Source of the DNA: Frankia sp. AiPa1
GTDB lineage: Bacteria; Actinomycetota; Actinomycetes; Frankiales; Frankiaceae
Direction of reading: 5' to 3'
Assembly (NCBI RefSeq): GCF_023243075.1
Contig: NZ_JALKFZ020000175.1
Coordinates: 1 to 64,000, forward strand
DNA length: 64,000 bases
The notes beneath the pieces were generated by a model. That model had not been told where the DNA came from and searched no databases. It saw only the letters and a program-made list of their open reading frames with translations. The position numbers were made by a program, and so were the translations under genes. Below, one piece after another: positions 31,463 through 41,367 of the stretch. How positions within the stretch are numbered: the first letter of the stretch is position 1; the number at the start of each line of letters is the position of its first letter.

Positions 31463-31643
31463 GTGTAGCCCGCCGCCCCGACCCGAGGCACACAACATAA
31501 GCCGTCACGCCACGAGCCGGTGAGGTTCCGGCGACATCCTTCCCACCCGACAGACACGATCTTCCCACTGAACGACCACGACCCGCTTTGGGTTCCCGCG
31601 CAGCGTCGCGTCGCGGACTCCGCGGCCGCCGTCCGATGCCGGG

Positions 31644-32879
31644 TCAGTCCGGCAGCAGGGCCCGCACCACCGTGTCGGTGAGCAGGCGACCGCGAAGAGT
31701 CAGTCGCACGACACCGGACTCCAGTCCGCCGGGCTCGACGAGACCGGAGCGGGCAAGCTCCCCCATAGCGACCCGCCCGGCATCGTCCAGATCGTCCACG
31801 GCGAGCCCGTCGGCCAGGCGCACACCAAGCATGACCCGTTCCACCCGGCGCGTGGCGGCGTCGAGCTCCTCGCGGGCGGCCGCCGGACTGCGCCCCGCAC
31901 CCAGCCGCGCCGCGTATTCCGCGGGATGACGCACATTCCACCAGCGCACGCCGCCGATGTGACTGTGCGCACCGGGGCCGATGCCCCACCAGTTGTCGCC
32001 GCGCCAGTAGCCGAGGTTGTGCCGACAGCGAGCGGCCGGGCCCCGCGCCCAGTTGCTGATCTCGTAGTTGACCAGACCGGCCGCAGCGAGCAGGTCATCC
32101 GCCGTCAGATAACGATCAGCCAGCAGATCGTCGTCGGGCTCGAGCAGCTCACCACGGCGCACCCGCCGGGAGAGCTTTGTGCCCTCCTCGACAGTGAGCG
32201 CATAGGCGCTGACGTGATCCGGGCCGAGTTCGACGGCAGCCCGCAGACTCGCCAGCCAGTCGGCGTCCGACTCGCCCGGCGCACCGTAGATCAGATCAAG
32301 ACTGACCTGATCGAAACCGGCCTTGCGGGCCCAGCGCATCACCTCGGACACCCGCCCTGGCGTGTGCCGGCGGTCGAGCGCGGCCAGCACGTGCGGGCGG
32401 TCGCTCTGCATGCCGAAGGAGATCCGGGTGTAGCCGGCGGCCCGCAGCTGCTCGAGCTGGGCGGGGTCCACCGACTCCGGGTTGGCCTCGGTCGTGACCT
32501 CCACGTCCGGCGCCAGCCCGAACTCGTCGGCCACCAGCCGCAGCAGGCGCCCAAGATCGCTGGGCGGCAGCAGGGTCGGCGTACCACCGCCCACGAAAAC
32601 CGTGGACACCGGCCGGTCCAGCGCGGCGAGCACCTGGCGGGCCAGCCGGATCTCGGAGCCCGCGATGTCGGCGAAGGTCGTCAGCCCGACCGAGGAAACC
32701 AGGGCGCCGCCGAGATCAGCCGCCGTGTAGGTGTTGAAGTCACAATAGCCGCAGCGGGCCGCGCAGTACGGCACATGCAGGTAGACCCCGAACGGGCGCT
32801 CGGCCAGCTCGGCCAGCGCAGACGCGGGCAGCATGCCGTCGTCGGGGGGAGCTGCCCCGTCGGGAGGCTTTTGTGGCAT
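31644..32879 (-). CDS. hemW: HemW-like radical SAM protein
   Basis: Radical SAM enzyme of the HemN/HemW family, 411 aa from ATG 32879. The cluster motif is CxxxCxxC (C39, C43, C46 in YCAARCGYCDFN), the HemW pattern. Next are FVGGGTPTLLPPSDLGRLL, TTEANPESVDPAQLEQLRAA, RISFGMQSDRPHVLAALDR, DLIYGAPGES and the C-terminal HemN domain. HemW is regarded as a heme chaperone rather than a coproporphyrinogen III oxidase; older annotation uses the latter name. It lies upstream of hrcA as in most actinobacteria. Confidence 0.92.
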   Translation of the reverse strand: MPQKPPDGAAPPDDGMLPASALAELAERPFGVYLHVPYCAARCGYCDFNTYTAADLGGALVSSVGLTTFADIAGSEIRLARQVLAALDRPVSTVFVGGGTPTLLPPSDLGRLLRLVADEFGLAPDVEVTTEANPESVDPAQLEQLRAAGYTRISFGMQSDRPHVLAALDRRHTPGRVSEVMRWARKAGFDQVSLDLIYGAPGESDADWLASLRAAVELGPDHVSAYALTVEEGTKLSRRVRRGELLEPDDDLLADRYLTADDLLAAAGLVNYEISNWARGPAARCRHNLGYWRGDNWWGIGPGAHSHIGGVRWWNVRHPAEYAARLGAGRSPAAAREELDAATRRVERVMLGVRLADGLAVDDLDDAGRVAMGELARSGLVEPGGLESGVVRLTLRGRLLTDTVVRALLPD

Positions 32880-33102
32880 GCCCCCAGTGTGCCCCCAACA
32901 GATGGGTTTACGGCAACGCAATGTTCGCCTGGCGCGTGGGCCAGCCCGGGAGAGCTACAGGGGGACCACGTGTGGATGACCGAGAACGCGTACCCACACA
33001 CGCTCACGCCATGCAGTCGGTTTTGCCGTTGTTGTGAGCAGAACGGAGGATTATGGGCGATGCGTCGTGGATCGGTGGCGCCCGATACGAAAAGATCGAG
33101 TC

Positions 33103-33309
33103 ATGGACGACGACGCCAGGTCCCTGCTGTCAGAGATCTCAGCACTGCTTCCACCCCGCACCACCGTGTATCGGTCCAGCGCGGCCGCGAACGCCGCAGG
33201 CCAGCCCCTCGCGCCGCTCACCTCACTCACTCCCTTCGTCGAGCCGACCACCGAGCCACTCACACTGCCGACTCCGGCACTGCCCGCCACCGCGTTGCCG
33301 TCCAGCTGA
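33103..33309 (+). CDS. small hypothetical protein
   Basis: A 68-aa ORF from ATG 33103 (MDDDARSLLSEISALLPPRT). The N-terminal third could form an acidic helix; the rest is Pro/Thr/Ala/Leu-rich. It is followed after 3 bp by a hairpin that fits a terminator, which supports its being a transcription unit. No family is recognised and no strong ribosome binding site is visible. Confidence 0.4.
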   Translation: MDDDARSLLSEISALLPPRTTVYRSSAAANAAGQPLAPLTSLTPFVEPTTEPLTLPTPALPATALPSS

Positions 33310-33312
33310 CCC

Positions 33313-33335
33313 GCGCCGGGCGCGCAACCCGGCGC
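33313..33335. terminator. hairpin between convergent genes
   Basis: GCGCCGGG, 7-base loop, CCCGGCGC, lying 3 bp after the plus-strand ORF and 13 bp past the lepA stop on the other strand. Confidence 0.6.
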
Positions 33336-33348
33336 GCCGGCACGCCGG

Positions 33349-35232
33349 TCACTTCGCGGTCTGTGAGGTCTTCCCCACATCGGTCGAGAGCGCGGCGATG
33401 AAGGCCTCCTGCGGCACCTCGACCCGCCCGATGGTCTTCATCCGCTTCTTGCCCTCCTTCTGCTTCTCCAGCAGTTTGCGTTTGCGGGTGATGTCGCCGC
33501 CGTAGCACTTGGCCAACACGTCCTTGCGGATCGCCCGGATGTTCTCCCGGGCGATGATCCGGCTGCCGATCGCCGCCTGGATCGGGACCTCGAACTGCTG
33601 GCGGGGGATCAGCTCGCGCAGCCGCGAGGTCATGGACACGCCGTAGGCGTAGGCCTTCTCCCGGTGCACGATCGCGGAGAAGGCGTCGACGGTCTCGCCC
33701 TGCAGCAGAATGTCCACCTTGACCAGATCTGCGAGTTGCTCTCCGGCCGGTTCGTAGTCGAGGCTCGCATACCCACGGGTGCGGGACTTCAACGAGTCAA
33801 AGAAGTCAAAGATGATCTCTCCGAGCGGGAGGGTGTACTTGAGTTCCACCCGGTCGGTGGACAGGTAGTCCATACCCTGCAGCACCCCGCGCCGGTTCTG
33901 GCACAGTTCCATGACGGCGCCGACGAAGTCGGTGGGTAGCAGCAGCATCGCCTGCACGATCGGCTCGTGGACCTCCGCGATCTTGCCGCCCGGCCAGTCG
34001 CTCGGATTGGTCACCGTGACCTCCGAGAGGTCCTCCATGACGACGCGGTAGACGACGTTGGGCGCGGTCGAGATGAGGGTGAGATTGAACTCCCGCTCCA
34101 GGCGCTCCCGAACGATCTCCAGGTGCAGCAGGCCGAGGAAGCCGCAGCGGAAACCGAAGCCGAGAGCCGCCGACGTCTCGGGCTCATAGGTAAGAGCGGC
34201 GTCGTTGAGCTGCAGTTTGTCGAGAGCCTCCCGCAGCGCCGGATACTCACTGCCATCGATCGGGTACAGGCCGGAGTACACCATGGGAAGCGGGTCCCGG
34301 TATCCCCCGAGCATCTCGGTCGCCGGCCGACGGCTGGTCGTGATGGTGTCGCCGACCCGGGCCTGGCGGACGTCCTTCACACCGGGGATGACATAGCCCA
34401 CCTCGCCGACCGAGAGGGAGCCGGTGGCGTGCGGATCCGGGGAGATCACGCCGACCTCGAGCGTCTCGTGGCTCGTCCCGGTCGACATCATCAGGCAGCG
34501 ATCGCGCGTGGTCAGCGTGCCGTCGACGACCCGGACGTAAGTGATCACGCCACGGTAGATGTCGTACACGCTGTCGAAGATCATGGCGCGGGCGGGGCCA
34601 TCCGGGTTGCCGACGGGAGCCGGAACCTGACGAACGATCTCGTTGAGCAGCTCCGTCACGCCCTGGCCGGTCTTGCCGGAGACCCGCAGCACCTCCGCCG
34701 GGTCGCAGCCGATGATCGACGCGATCTCCTCCGCGTACTTCTCCGGTTGCGCCGCCGGCAGGTCAATCTTGTTCAGGACGGGGATGATCGTCAGGTCGTT
34801 CTCGATCGCCAGGTACAGGTTGGCCAGGGTCTGCGCCTCGATGCCCTGCGCGGCGTCGACCAGCAGCACCGCGCCCTCGCAGGCGGCGAGCGAGCGGCTC
34901 ACCTCGTAGCTGAAGTCCACGTGCCCGGGCGTGTCGATGAGGTGCAGGATGTAGTCGCGGCCATCGTCGGCCTGCCAGGGCAGGCGAACGTTCTGCGCCT
35001 TGATCGTGATGCCGCGCTCGCGCTCGATGTCCATCCGGTCGAGGTACTGGGCACGCATGTTGCGCGCCTCCACGACGCCCGTCACGCCGAGCATCCGGTC
35101 GGCGAGGGTCGACTTGCCGTGGTCGATATGGGCGATGATGCAGAAGTTACGGATCATCGCCGGGTCGGCGCCGGGCGCCAGGTGCGGGGCTGCGGACACG
35201 CGGAGGGTTCTCGTTTCGCTCGCGGCGGTCAC
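33349..35232 (-). CDS. lepA: elongation factor 4 (LepA)
   Basis: Translational GTPase that back-translocates or remodels stalled ribosomes, 627 aa. GTG 35232 is chosen because GGGAGG stands 7 nt upstream; the conserved part begins about 30 residues later (MIRNFCIIAHIDHGKSTLAD). G motifs: AHIDHGKST, ERGITI, DTPGH, NKID. The LepA-specific C-terminal domain is present (RQQFEVPIQAAIGSRIIARE, LAKCYGGDITRKRKLLEKQK). The strand change to rpsT lies upstream. Confidence 0.97.
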   Translation of the reverse strand: MTAASETRTLRVSAAPHLAPGADPAMIRNFCIIAHIDHGKSTLADRMLGVTGVVEARNMRAQYLDRMDIERERGITIKAQNVRLPWQADDGRDYILHLIDTPGHVDFSYEVSRSLAACEGAVLLVDAAQGIEAQTLANLYLAIENDLTIIPVLNKIDLPAAQPEKYAEEIASIIGCDPAEVLRVSGKTGQGVTELLNEIVRQVPAPVGNPDGPARAMIFDSVYDIYRGVITYVRVVDGTLTTRDRCLMMSTGTSHETLEVGVISPDPHATGSLSVGEVGYVIPGVKDVRQARVGDTITTSRRPATEMLGGYRDPLPMVYSGLYPIDGSEYPALREALDKLQLNDAALTYEPETSAALGFGFRCGFLGLLHLEIVRERLEREFNLTLISTAPNVVYRVVMEDLSEVTVTNPSDWPGGKIAEVHEPIVQAMLLLPTDFVGAVMELCQNRRGVLQGMDYLSTDRVELKYTLPLGEIIFDFFDSLKSRTRGYASLDYEPAGEQLADLVKVDILLQGETVDAFSAIVHREKAYAYGVSMTSRLRELIPRQQFEVPIQAAIGSRIIARENIRAIRKDVLAKCYGGDITRKRKLLEKQKEGKKRMKTIGRVEVPQEAFIAALSTDVGKTSQTAK

Positions 35233-35560
35233 GGGAGCGCCTCCCATACCGGGGATCTGGTCGGCGCCACCCTTCATCGTGCCAGGAGCCGACGGCCTGC
35301 ATCGCGCCAGGAGCCGCCGCCGCCCGACGGCGGCGCACCGGCGGGCGCCACGTTTGATAATCTGGCTACGCTCTGGTGGGCCTCGCCGCCCTGCGCCCCC
35401 GCCGTCCGTCGGTCCGCTGCGCGCGGTCCGTTCGGCGCCGGCCGGGCATGCGGTTGGCGGCGCCGTCCCGGGCATCGGTACCCCAGGCCGCTCCGCGCGG
35501 CCGGTCGCCGTACGATGACCTGTCTGCACCATCCCGACTCGACATTAGAGGTTCCTCCGC

Positions 35561-35830
35561 GTGGCCAACATCAAGTCGCAGATCAAGCGCAACCTCACCA
35601 ACGAGAAGCGGCGGCTGCGCAACAAGGCGGTCAAGTCCGAGCTCAAGACGCACGTCCGCCGGTTCCGGGACGCCGTCGAGGCGGGCGATGTCGAGCGCGC
35701 TGGCGAGACGCTTCGCGTGGCGAACCGCAAGCTTGACAAGGCGGCAAGCAAGGGTGTCATCCACATCAACCAGGCCGCGAACCGCAAGTCGGCGCTGGCT
35801 CAGGCCCACGCCAAGCTGACTACCAGCTGA
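35561..35830 (+). CDS. rpsT: 30S ribosomal protein S20
   Basis: A basic 89-aa 16S rRNA-binding protein, GTG start at 35561. It reads ANIKSQIKRNLTNEKRRLRN, then VKSELKTHVRRF, ending in HINQAANRKSALAQAHAKL, the S20 pattern of long helices. It is the only core gene of this block on the plus strand, divergent from lepA and followed by a terminator. Confidence 0.97.
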   Translation: MANIKSQIKRNLTNEKRRLRNKAVKSELKTHVRRFRDAVEAGDVERAGETLRVANRKLDKAASKGVIHINQAANRKSALAQAHAKLTTS

Positions 35831-35843
35831 CCCGTCGCGCGCG

Positions 35844-35875
35844 AAGCCGGGGTGCCCATCGGCCCCCCGGCTTTT
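35844..35875 (+). terminator. intrinsic terminator of rpsT
   Basis: AAGCCGGGG pairs with CCCCGGCTT over a 12-base loop and is followed by a short T-run (TTTTCTG). It lies 13 bp after the rpsT stop. Confidence 0.88.
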
Positions 35876-35926
35876 CTGCGTGGGCTCGGCAGCTTGGTGG
35901 CTCGGCGCCTCCTAGGCCCGCCTCCG

Positions 35927-36205
35927 TCAGAGGGAGGGGTCTGATCGGCCCGCCGGGTCCGGGTGGGCGTCGGAGTCCGGGTCGACGTGAGCCGGCCGCG
36001 GCGGGTTCGCCGGGTCCCGCGGCTGGGCCAGCCGTTCGAGCATCTCGTGGTATCCGACGATGACAGCGACGGTCAGGGGCAGCGCCAGCACGACCCACGC
36101 GCTCGCCAGATCCCCGAGCGCGACGACCACGGTGACCAGCCCGGTGACGGTGATCAGCGTTCCCCGGACCCAGCCGGCGGGGAGAACCCGAAGGCCGCCC
36201 GTCAT
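35927..36205 (-). CDS. small membrane protein coupled to holA
   Basis: A 92-aa protein whose ATG overlaps the holA stop (ATGA). Two hydrophobic helices (GTLITVTGLVTVVVALGDLA; WVVLALPLTVAVIVGYHEM) are followed by a Pro/Asp-rich cytoplasmic tail. I recognise no named family. The tight overlap with holA suggests genuine expression from that operon. Confidence 0.65.
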   Translation of the reverse strand: MTGGLRVLPAGWVRGTLITVTGLVTVVVALGDLASAWVVLALPLTVAVIVGYHEMLERLAQPRDPANPPRPAHVDPDSDAHPDPAGRSDPSL

Positions 36206-37245
36206 CTCCGGACGCCGCGGTGCGCCCGGTCGCGCGGGAAGGCGCGGGCCTGGGCCACCTCGCGCAGCAGCTTCTCGAGCGCGTATCCCGCGTCGACGGA
36301 TGCACCCTTGACTCCAGCATCGGCTACCGCCGCCGCCCGCAGCGCCTGCCCGAGCCCGGGATCCGACCAGGCTCGCGCCGCCCGCTGGGCCTTCTCCACC
36401 TTCCAGTCCGGCATCCTCAGGACCCTGGCCAGCTCAGCCCTGCCGCCTGCCGTGGAGTTCCCGGCCCCGGCCGCGGAGACCCGCGCCAGCTCCCGCAGGC
36501 CGCCGGCGATCGCGCTGGAGATCAGCACGGGCGCTGTTCCTCCCTCGATCGCCTGGCGCAGCAGCGTCAACGCCTGCGGCAGATCTCCGCCGATGATCGC
36601 GTCCGCTACCGCGAAACCGCTGGCCTCGGCCCGGCCCCGGTGGAAGCGGGCGACCGCCGCCTCGTCGAGCAGACCGCCGTCGGTGTCGGCCACGAGCTGG
36701 TCGCACACCGCGGCGAGCTCACGCAGGTCGCCGCCGACCGCGTCGAGCAGGGCCCGCCCCGCACCGTCGCTGATCCGCCCGCCGAGCCGGCGTACCTCCG
36801 CGACGACGAAGTCGTGCCGGTCCCGCGGCCGCGTGATCTTCGCCGCCGGCATCACCCGGGCGCCTGCGGCCTTCATCGCGTCGGCGAGCTTGCGGTTTTT
36901 CACCGCACCCGAATGCACCAGAACGAGCACGAGGTCAGGCAACGGGCGGTCGATGTAGGTGAGCAGGCCGTCGCGCAGCTCCTCGCTCAGGTCCTGCGCC
37001 CCCCGGACAACCACCACCCGCCCGCCGCCGAACATCGACGTGGCGCCCAGGTCGACCAGGTCGGCCTCGGTGAGCTCGCCGCTGCTCCGGTCGACGATCT
37101 CCACCTCCGGATCACGCACTCTGGCGGCATCGATCACCTCGTGGACAGCGCGACCGACGAGCAGGTCCTCGTCTCCGCTGACCAGAACGAGCGGTGCCGG
37201 GCTCAGCACGGATCCGGCGGGTGCGGCGGATGCGGATCGGGGCAC
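36202..37245 (-). CDS. holA: DNA polymerase III subunit delta
   Basis: Clamp-loader delta subunit, 347 aa. The N-terminal module reads PLVLVSGDEDLLVGRAVHEV and MFGGGRVVVVRGAQDLSEEL. The middle reads LVLVHSGAVKNRKLADAM and RPRDRHDFVVAEVRRLGG, and the helical C-terminus contains AGGLRELARVSAAG. It opens the sliding clamp during replication. The gene follows comEC by 12 bp, the usual comEA-comEC-holA order. Confidence 0.93.
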   Translation of the reverse strand: MPRSASAAPAGSVLSPAPLVLVSGDEDLLVGRAVHEVIDAARVRDPEVEIVDRSSGELTEADLVDLGATSMFGGGRVVVVRGAQDLSEELRDGLLTYIDRPLPDLVLVLVHSGAVKNRKLADAMKAAGARVMPAAKITRPRDRHDFVVAEVRRLGGRISDGAGRALLDAVGGDLRELAAVCDQLVADTDGGLLDEAAVARFHRGRAEASGFAVADAIIGGDLPQALTLLRQAIEGGTAPVLISSAIAGGLRELARVSAAGAGNSTAGGRAELARVLRMPDWKVEKAQRAARAWSDPGLGQALRAAAVADAGVKGASVDAGYALEKLLREVAQARAFPRDRAHRGVRR

Positions 37246-37257
37246 TCGGTGAGCATG

Positions 37258-39750
37258 TCACGATCCGTCCCGCCGGCCACGGCGCACCACCGCGATCGCG
37301 TCGCGGCGTACGGAGGCACCCGCGGAACCCGGCGTCGAGGGCGCCGTGACGGCGAGGGCGCCGTCGATGTCGGTACGGCCCACGGCGACCCCGGCCTGCC
37401 GCAGGATGCGCAGGGTGGCCGGCGCGGGATGCCCATAGTCGTTGCCGGCGCCGACGCTGACCAGGGCGTATCGTGCCTGGACCGCCCGCAGGAAGGCCGG
37501 ATCCTGGTTTGCCGAGCCATGGTGCGGAACCTTGAGCACGTCTGCCCGCAGCGCCGTCTCGGCACCCGGCTCGGCAAGGAAAGCCTGCTGGGCAAGGGCC
37601 TCGACGTCTCCGGTGAGCAGTGCCCGGACTCCGTCCACCTGCGCGGTGACGAGAAGGCTGTCGTTGTTCGGGTCGCTGTCGGTGCCGTGCAGCAGCACCC
37701 GCGGGGCCAGCACCGTCCAGCCGACCGCGCCGACCCGCCCGCTGCTGCCGGCCGTGAGGGCGCGTAGGGGCACCCCTGCCCGCACTGCCCACCGCTGGAC
37801 CAGCCGCCACTGGCCGGCGGGCTCGTGCAGGGGTCCGACCAGCACCTGCCCCACCCGACGCCGACCGAGCACACCCGGCAGACCGTTCACATGATCGGCG
37901 TGCAGATGACTGAGAATGATCGCAGGAATCTCCCGCACATCAAGATCGTCGAGGCATCGGACGAGCAGCGCGGGGTCGGGGCCCGCATCGACCAGCACCG
38001 CCTGTCCGGGGCCGGCGCGAAGTACCAGCGCGTCGCCCTGCCCGACGTCGCAGGCCACGATCCGCCAGCCACGCGGCGGCCAGACGACAACCTGGCTGAC
38101 CACCGCGCACCGGGCAGCCAGCGCTCCCGCCAGCGCCGCTGCGGCGATCCGGCGGGTGACCCGTCGGCGCAGCAGAGCCGGCCCGGCCACGACGGCGACG
38201 ATGACGGCGATCGCGCCGAAGAGGCCTTGCGGCCAGCCGACGGTGGCCGACGGCAGTCCCGCGGCGGTGTGTGCCACTGTCACGAGCCACCAGCAGGGCA
38301 GGTCCGCGGCGTGCGCGCACCAGTGCGCCCACGCCGGGGCCACCGCCGCGACGAGCAGCGTGAGCACACCGAGGACGGTCGCCGCAGGCACGGCCGGAGC
38401 GGCCGCGAGATTCGCCGGTATGGCGATCAGGCTGACTCCGCTGCCGATCCAGGCGAGTACGGGCATGCACGCGACCTGCGCGGCGGCGGCCACAGCGAGC
38501 GGCTCGGCGAGGCGATCGGGCAGGTACCGGGCGAATCGGAGGTGCCATCCGGGCGCAAGGATGATCATTCCAACGGTCGCCTGGACGGACAGCGTGAACC
38601 CGACGGAGACGGACAGAGTCGGCTGCGCGAGCACGAGCAGGGTCACGCTCGCCGCCAGCGCCGCCAGCACGGCCCGCGGCCGTCCGGTGGCGAACGCGGT
38701 AAGCCCGATCACCCCCATCACCCCGGCACGGAGCACGCTCGGCGACGGTCGGGCCAGCACCACGAAGGCGAGTAGCGCACAGACGCCGAGCACCGCCCGC
38801 CCGCGAAGCCCTCGCCGGGTCCACGCGGCCACCAGCAACACACAGGCGGTCACGATCGCGACGTTGCCGCCGGAAACGGCGGTCAGATGCGTCATGCCGG
38901 CCGCGCGGAAATCCTCGCGCAGAGAGTCGTCCAGATTCGAGACGTCCCCGTCGACCAGAGCGGGCAGCAGGCCTCGACGCGGCTCGGGCAGGCCGTCGGC
39001 GGCGATTCGAAGACCCGTCCGCAGCCGACCGGCGAACCGCTGGACCAAACTGGGCCGACCCCGCGGACGCGGGGAGGCGTCCCGCACCAGCATCGACCCG
39101 GCAACGGTGGGATCATGCTGCGGCCGGGCGAGTCGGCCGGCCACCTCCAGATGCTGGCTCGGCAGGAGGCCACGCCAGGCTTCACCATGGACGAGCAGAA
39201 CGACGCGGACGCGCGTGCGCAGGGTGATGGTCCTGGCGCTGACCCGCTCGAGGCGGGCCGGCACGGCGAACGAGGGCCCGCCCCGGCCGCCCACGCCCGG
39301 GGCCGCCGCGGTGGCGATGATCCGCGGGTCGTCGAGGACGACGGCCCGGGCGGTGACCGGCGAACCTTGGCCCACCAGGTCGGCAAACGGTCCGCGGTGG
39401 CCAGCTCGGGTCGTGAGAGCACCGGCGAGGAGCCCGGCGGCCAGGAACGCCACACCCACGGCGCCCAAGCCCGAGCGCGCGGACCGCGTCACCGAGGCCA
39501 CGGAGCCGGCCGGGGCCATCCGGCGGCGGCCACGACGGCTCAGATACGGCACGCCGAGCATGATCGGCACGGCGAGCAGGACGGCCCCGGCGAGCGCGAG
39601 CGCCCCGTCCGGCATGGTCCAGGTCACCGAGGTCGCGGCGCCGCCCCAGGCGGTCGCGGCCGGCAGGACGAGTCGGGCGTCCAGCGGCTCCGGCTCGGTC
39701 GCTGGACGCTCGGCCAGGGCGAGCCCGGTTTCCAGGCCGACGGCGACCAT
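37258..39750 (-). CDS. comEC: ComEC/Rec2 family DNA uptake channel
   Basis: An 830-aa polytopic membrane protein with the three domains of ComEC. The DUF4131/OB-like N-terminus with membrane helices comes first. The competence channel domain follows (DFRAAGMTHLTAVSGGNVAI and several helices to about residue 560). The C-terminal metallo-beta-lactamase-like domain has ACDVGQGDALVLRAG, SHLHADHVNG, LLTGDVEA and KVPHHGSANQD. It would carry single-stranded DNA across the membrane; the nuclease-like domain keeps its histidines. Paired with comEA, 4 bp apart. Natural competence of the organism is not shown by this. Confidence 0.94.
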   Translation of the reverse strand: MVAVGLETGLALAERPATEPEPLDARLVLPAATAWGGAATSVTWTMPDGALALAGAVLLAVPIMLGVPYLSRRGRRRMAPAGSVASVTRSARSGLGAVGVAFLAAGLLAGALTTRAGHRGPFADLVGQGSPVTARAVVLDDPRIIATAAAPGVGGRGGPSFAVPARLERVSARTITLRTRVRVVLLVHGEAWRGLLPSQHLEVAGRLARPQHDPTVAGSMLVRDASPRPRGRPSLVQRFAGRLRTGLRIAADGLPEPRRGLLPALVDGDVSNLDDSLREDFRAAGMTHLTAVSGGNVAIVTACVLLVAAWTRRGLRGRAVLGVCALLAFVVLARPSPSVLRAGVMGVIGLTAFATGRPRAVLAALAASVTLLVLAQPTLSVSVGFTLSVQATVGMIILAPGWHLRFARYLPDRLAEPLAVAAAAQVACMPVLAWIGSGVSLIAIPANLAAAPAVPAATVLGVLTLLVAAVAPAWAHWCAHAADLPCWWLVTVAHTAAGLPSATVGWPQGLFGAIAVIVAVVAGPALLRRRVTRRIAAAALAGALAARCAVVSQVVVWPPRGWRIVACDVGQGDALVLRAGPGQAVLVDAGPDPALLVRCLDDLDVREIPAIILSHLHADHVNGLPGVLGRRRVGQVLVGPLHEPAGQWRLVQRWAVRAGVPLRALTAGSSGRVGAVGWTVLAPRVLLHGTDSDPNNDSLLVTAQVDGVRALLTGDVEALAQQAFLAEPGAETALRADVLKVPHHGSANQDPAFLRAVQARYALVSVGAGNDYGHPAPATLRILRQAGVAVGRTDIDGALAVTAPSTPGSAGASVRRDAIAVVRRGRRDGS

Positions 39751-39754
39751 CGGG

Positions 39755-41215
39755 TCAGATCCGGATCAGCGGCAGCAGGTCGGTGAGGCGCTTGTCGCCG
39801 ACCCCGGTGACCTCACCCAGCTGCTGGGGCGAGCGGAAGGGCCCATGTTCGGTGCGCCACTGCACGATGCGCTGGGCGAGCACCGGACCGACCCCGGGCA
39901 GCGCGTCCAGTTGCTCCGCGGTGGCGCTGTTGAGATCCAGCGGGTTCCCCACGCCAGCCGCGCCGCCGCCTGCCCCACTGGCGGCTGCCCCACTGCCCCC
40001 TGCCGCCACGGTACCGCCCGCCGATGCACCGACTGCCGCCGATGCGGCCGTAGGCGCGCCGGGCCGGCCGTCCACAAGGATCTGTTCGCCGTCGACCAGC
40101 ACCCGAGCGAGGGCGACGGCGGTGGTGTCCGTGCCTGGCAGCACTCCGCCGGCCCGGTCCAGCGCGTCGACGACCCTCGCCCCGGCCGGCAGCCGGACCA
40201 CCCCCGGATGGCTCACCCGGCCCGCAACGTCGACCACCACTTCCGCCGCGGGCCCGCCGGAACGCGCCCCAGCACTGGACGACGCGGCGGACGCGCCACC
40301 CGAGTCCGCGGGTCCCGCGGCACCCACGCCGGCCGAGGGCCCCGCGACGATCGTCGAGGTGACACCGGGAGCAGAACTCAGCGGCACCGGGCGGTGCCGC
40401 CAGGCAAACCAGGCCGACAGAACCGCGGCCCCGAGCGCGACCAGGGCAAGCACCAGTGCGGCGCTCGCCGCCGGTGCCACCAGCGCCGATCGCAGGGTGA
40501 TCGGCAGCCGGTCAGCGAGCCGCCCCCGCAGCAGCCGCCATCTGCTGCCCTCAGCCTGCGCCCTCCCGCCCCGGCCCCCGCGAAGTCGCGTGCCGGCGCG
40601 GCCCTCATCCGCGAAGCCGGCGTCTGGATCGGCAGCATCTTCATCGGCGAAGTCACCATCGGCAGCGTCACGATCGGCGCGGTCATCGGCGGTTATGTCA
40701 CCGGAGCCCCACTCGCCGTCGTCGATGCCGGGGGGTTCACCGTCGCCCACCTCGCCCCAGGCGCCATAGCCGCCATCGCCCTTGGCCGCACGACCGTCCT
40801 GCGGAGCCAGCCAGTCAATGAGCACGTCGTCGCCGGCCCATGCGCCCTCGCCGGGGTCCGATGCATCGCTCGGCCGGGATGGCATCCCGCCGGGGTGACC
40901 AGGCTGAGCGGTCCGGCTCGCTCCGGGGTGTGGTTCGGTGTTGAACTCCCCTGCCCGCACACGGCTGCGCCGCGATGGCGATGGCGCCCACGTTCCGGGC
41001 GGGGTGGCGACCGGCGGCGCGGCCAACGTGGCCGGCGACGGTGGCAGTGAGGTATCAGGCGCGGGCGACCCGGGCGGTGGGGGCGGCGCAGGCAGTGCCG
41101 TGCCGGCCGGCACGCCGGGCTGCCCGAGCACGGGATGGGGGTCGGGGGGACGCCGGGATCGCGCCGGCAGACGCCGCGAGGACGGGTACCCGGGTCCGGG
41201 GGTGGAGATGACCAT
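39755..41215 (-). CDS. comEA: ComEA-like helix-hairpin-helix DNA-binding protein
   Basis: Membrane-anchored DNA receptor of the ComEA family, 486 aa from ATG 41215 (start uncertain; an internal ATG at MPSRPSDASD would give a shorter protein). A very long Pro/Gly/Asp-rich cytoplasmic region of about 240 residues precedes one membrane helix (AASAALVLALVALGAAVLSA). The outside portion has an SLBB domain (VVVDVAGRVSHPGVVRLPAG) and the C-terminal tandem HhH (LDLNSATAEQLDALPGVGPV; FRSPQQLGEVTGVGDKRLTD). ComEA proteins are usually about 200-300 aa, so the N-terminal extension is unusual. Confidence 0.88.
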   Translation of the reverse strand: MVISTPGPGYPSSRRLPARSRRPPDPHPVLGQPGVPAGTALPAPPPPPGSPAPDTSLPPSPATLAAPPVATPPGTWAPSPSRRSRVRAGEFNTEPHPGASRTAQPGHPGGMPSRPSDASDPGEGAWAGDDVLIDWLAPQDGRAAKGDGGYGAWGEVGDGEPPGIDDGEWGSGDITADDRADRDAADGDFADEDAADPDAGFADEGRAGTRLRGGRGGRAQAEGSRWRLLRGRLADRLPITLRSALVAPAASAALVLALVALGAAVLSAWFAWRHRPVPLSSAPGVTSTIVAGPSAGVGAAGPADSGGASAASSSAGARSGGPAAEVVVDVAGRVSHPGVVRLPAGARVVDALDRAGGVLPGTDTTAVALARVLVDGEQILVDGRPGAPTAASAAVGASAGGTVAAGGSGAAASGAGGGAAGVGNPLDLNSATAEQLDALPGVGPVLAQRIVQWRTEHGPFRSPQQLGEVTGVGDKRLTDLLPLIRI

Positions 41216-41367
41216 GGTCAAACGGTAGGTCGCCCACGATCCGCACGAAGCCATCTGATCTTGATCTGTGGACGGACCGACGTTGTCCACAGGGGTACTC
41301 GATCGCGTTGAAGTGTTCACCTTGCCGATGGAATATGCGCCGAGGGCAGGCGTTGTCCCAGCCTGTA

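Noticed and set aside
32960..33010. GTGTGG/CCACAC inverted repeat upstream of the small ORF at 33103
   Set aside because: Only six pairs with a long, uneven spacer; expected by chance at this base composition.
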